Made by a program: the position numbers and the translations under genes
Notes under the pieces: model-generated
Databases searched by the model: none
Told to the model about the DNA's origin: nothing
What the model saw: only the letters and a program-made list of their open reading frames with translations
DNA from: JAIVJN01 sp036732565
Lineage (GTDB): Bacteria > Acidobacteriota > Vicinamibacteria > Vicinamibacterales > UBA2999
Assembly (NCBI GenBank): GCA_036732565.1
Contig: DAINCF010000416.1
Location: forward strand, 1 to 6,482
Direction of reading: 5' to 3'
DNA: 6,482 bases
Shown here: positions 5,300 to 6,482 of the stretch, in pieces
Numbering within the stretch: the stretch's first letter is position 1
Layout: each line of letters begins with the position of its first letter

Positions 5300-6482
5300 T
5301 CAGCATGCCGCCGTCGCCCGGCGGCGTGAGGCCGCGGTCCTTGTGGTGAATGACAGGCCTTGGATTGCGCGACCGATGTCCGCCTCGTTCGATCCGCCGA
5401 AGCCGAGCACGAGACCGGGTCGACGGCGGACTCTGTCGACATAGCAAGGCGTGAGGGCGGCTGGGCAGAGCCCGTGCCGGTGTGCTCGCTTGACGACCTC
5501 GACGTCGTCCACGTCGGGAGGAAGCCACGCACACAAATGCATTCCCGCGTCGGCGTTGACGATCCGCAGCGGTCGATCGGGCAGCCGCTCGATCGCCGCG
5601 ACGAGGGCGTCGCGGCGCTTGCGATAGGTCACCCGCATGTTCCGGAGATGTCGGGCGAAGTGGCCTCCGACGATGAAGTCCGTCAGGGCCGCCTGATATA
5701 GCGTCGGCGAGAACAGATCCAGTGCATCCCGATGCGCCAGAAACCGATCGAGGAGAGATCGGGGCACGACCAGGTAGCCGATTCGCAGCGCCGGGAACAG
5801 CACCTTGCTGAAGGTGCCGACGTAGATGACCCGCTCCTCGTCATCCATGCCCTGCAGTGCGCCGAGCGGACGGCTCGCGAATCGGTATTCGCTGTCGTAG
5901 TCGTCCTCGATGATCCACGCGCGACTCCGCCGTGCCCATTGCAGCAGTTCGAGTCGGCGCGACGCCGACATAGGCATTCCGAGCGGATACTGATGCGACG
6001 GTGTGACGTACACGAGGCGGGCTCGGCTTCGTTCGCTCAAGTCTTCGACGACGAGCCCGTCGTCGTCGACGCGGACGCCGCTGAGGTCGGCGCCGGTCGC
6101 GCCCAGGGCGGCCCAGGCGCCAGGATATCCGGGGTCCTCCACGCAGGCGACGTCGCGCGGGGTCAACAGGACCGAGGCACACAAGCGCAGCGCCATCTGC
6201 GAGCCGCCGACGATCAGGATCTGTGCCGGTTCGCACCGCATGCCGCGCGCGGCGCGAAGGTACGCACTGATCGCGGCGCGCAAGGGCGGATATCCGGCGG
6301 GTCCGCCATAGGCCATCAACTCCAATGACAGTTGCCGCGCCTGCCTCGCCACGAGACGCGCCCATGTCTGCCGTGGAAAGTGATCGAGCGCGGGCAAGCC
6401 GACGCGAAGAGGGGCGAGCCGGCATGATTGAGCGCGCACGCGAGGCGCGACGCCATCGCCGTGTCGCTCCGCTGACGGGCCG
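5300..6482 (-). CDS. MocR-type transcriptional regulator with aminotransferase-like domain (partial, N-terminus off right edge)
   Basis: The frame ends at TGA 5302-5300 and stays open to the window edge, giving 393 residues. The window lacks the GntR-type winged helix, which must lie beyond base 6482; a GTG at 6439 is not the real start, because the 14 codons before it continue the linker. The visible part is a complete fold-type I PLP (aminotransferase-like) domain. Counting from GTG 6439, it shows RVGLPALDHFPRQTW (12-26), YGGPAGYPPLRAAISAYL (44-61), EDPGYPG (101-107), TPSHQYPLG (146-154), IIEDDYDSEY (176-185) with the PLP-ring aspartate, and VGTFSKVLFPALRIGY (207-222) with the PLP-binding lysine K212 (bases 5806-5804). 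MocR proteins use PLP or a PLP-amino acid adduct as effector to control genes for vitamin B6, GABA or amino-acid use. The target cannot be deduced because the upstream neighbour, the usual target, is outside the window. Confidence 0.93.
   Translation of the reverse strand, partial: GPSAERHGDGVAPRVRAQSCRLAPLRVGLPALDHFPRQTWARLVARQARQLSLELMAYGGPAGYPPLRAAISAYLRAARGMRCEPAQILIVGGSQMALRLCASVLLTPRDVACVEDPGYPGAWAALGATGADLSGVRVDDDGLVVEDLSERSRARLVYVTPSHQYPLGMPMSASRRLELLQWARRSRAWIIEDDYDSEYRFASRPLGALQGMDDEERVIYVGTFSKVLFPALRIGYLVVPRSLLDRFLAHRDALDLFSPTLYQAALTDFIVGGHFARHLRNMRVTYRKRRDALVAAIERLPDRPLRIVNADAGMHLCAWLPPDVDDVEVVKRAHRHGLCPAALTPCYVDRVRRRPGLVLGFGGSNEADIGRAIQGLSFTTRTAASRRRATAAC

Noticed and set aside
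5307..5325. GCCGCC / GGCGGC inverted repeat as a terminator of the MocR-type gene
   Set aside because: It lies inside the last codons of the gene, before the stop, and is not followed by a T-run on the transcribed strand.
4625..5329. Plus-strand open frame of 234 codons opposite the VOC gene and intergenic region
   Set aside because: The opposite strand encodes a clear VOC protein; this translation has no family-like motifs and spans the intergenic spacer.
5732..6328. Plus-strand open frame of 198 codons opposite the MocR-type gene
   Set aside because: It is antisense to a clear PLP-fold domain with catalytic-site motifs, so it is a shadow.

Overview
The window is a GC-rich, densely packed piece of bacterial DNA in which every convincing gene lies on the minus strand. 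Read in the direction of transcription (from high to low coordinates) it carries: a MocR-type transcriptional regulator whose N-terminal DNA-binding part lies beyond the right edge; a 159-base spacer; a small VOC (glyoxalase-fold) protein; an ankyrin-repeat protein fused to a GNAT acetyltransferase; a 5'-truncated remnant of a nucleotidyltransferase-like gene; and a three-gene, translationally coupled block. That block encodes an exported protein joining a DUF1579-like domain to two NIPSNAP-like domains, a cytoplasmic stand-alone paralogue of the DUF1579-like domain, and an MFS transporter of the spinster-like type that runs off the left edge.

No taxonomic marker (rRNA, tRNA, ribosomal protein) is present. 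High GC, exported NIPSNAP proteins, spinster-like MFS transporters and stand-alone ankyrin and VOC proteins would suit a soil bacterium such as an acidobacterium of the Vicinamibacteria type, but this is only inference from gene content.

The clearest functional unit is bases 1-2916. Its three genes are joined by two identical 4-base ATGA start/stop overlaps at 1564-1567 and 1034-1037, so they are almost certainly co-translated from one message. Two of the products carry the same domain, one copy behind a signal peptide and one without, and the third is a membrane carrier. This suggests an export, uptake or small-molecule handling module whose substrate cannot be read from the sequence.

The right half looks like ordinary accessory content: a PLP-dependent regulator, a VOC protein lacking the usual metal ligands, and an unusual ankyrin-GNAT fusion. 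Directly behind the fusion gene lies the nucleotidyltransferase remnant, which has lost its catalytic half and marks a probable deletion or rearrangement scar. The short motif ATGACCAC occurs three times, always in the small intergenic spaces (twice before the VOC gene, once before the coupled block), and may be an operator. I found no RNA genes, insertion sequences, CRISPR arrays or convincing terminators.
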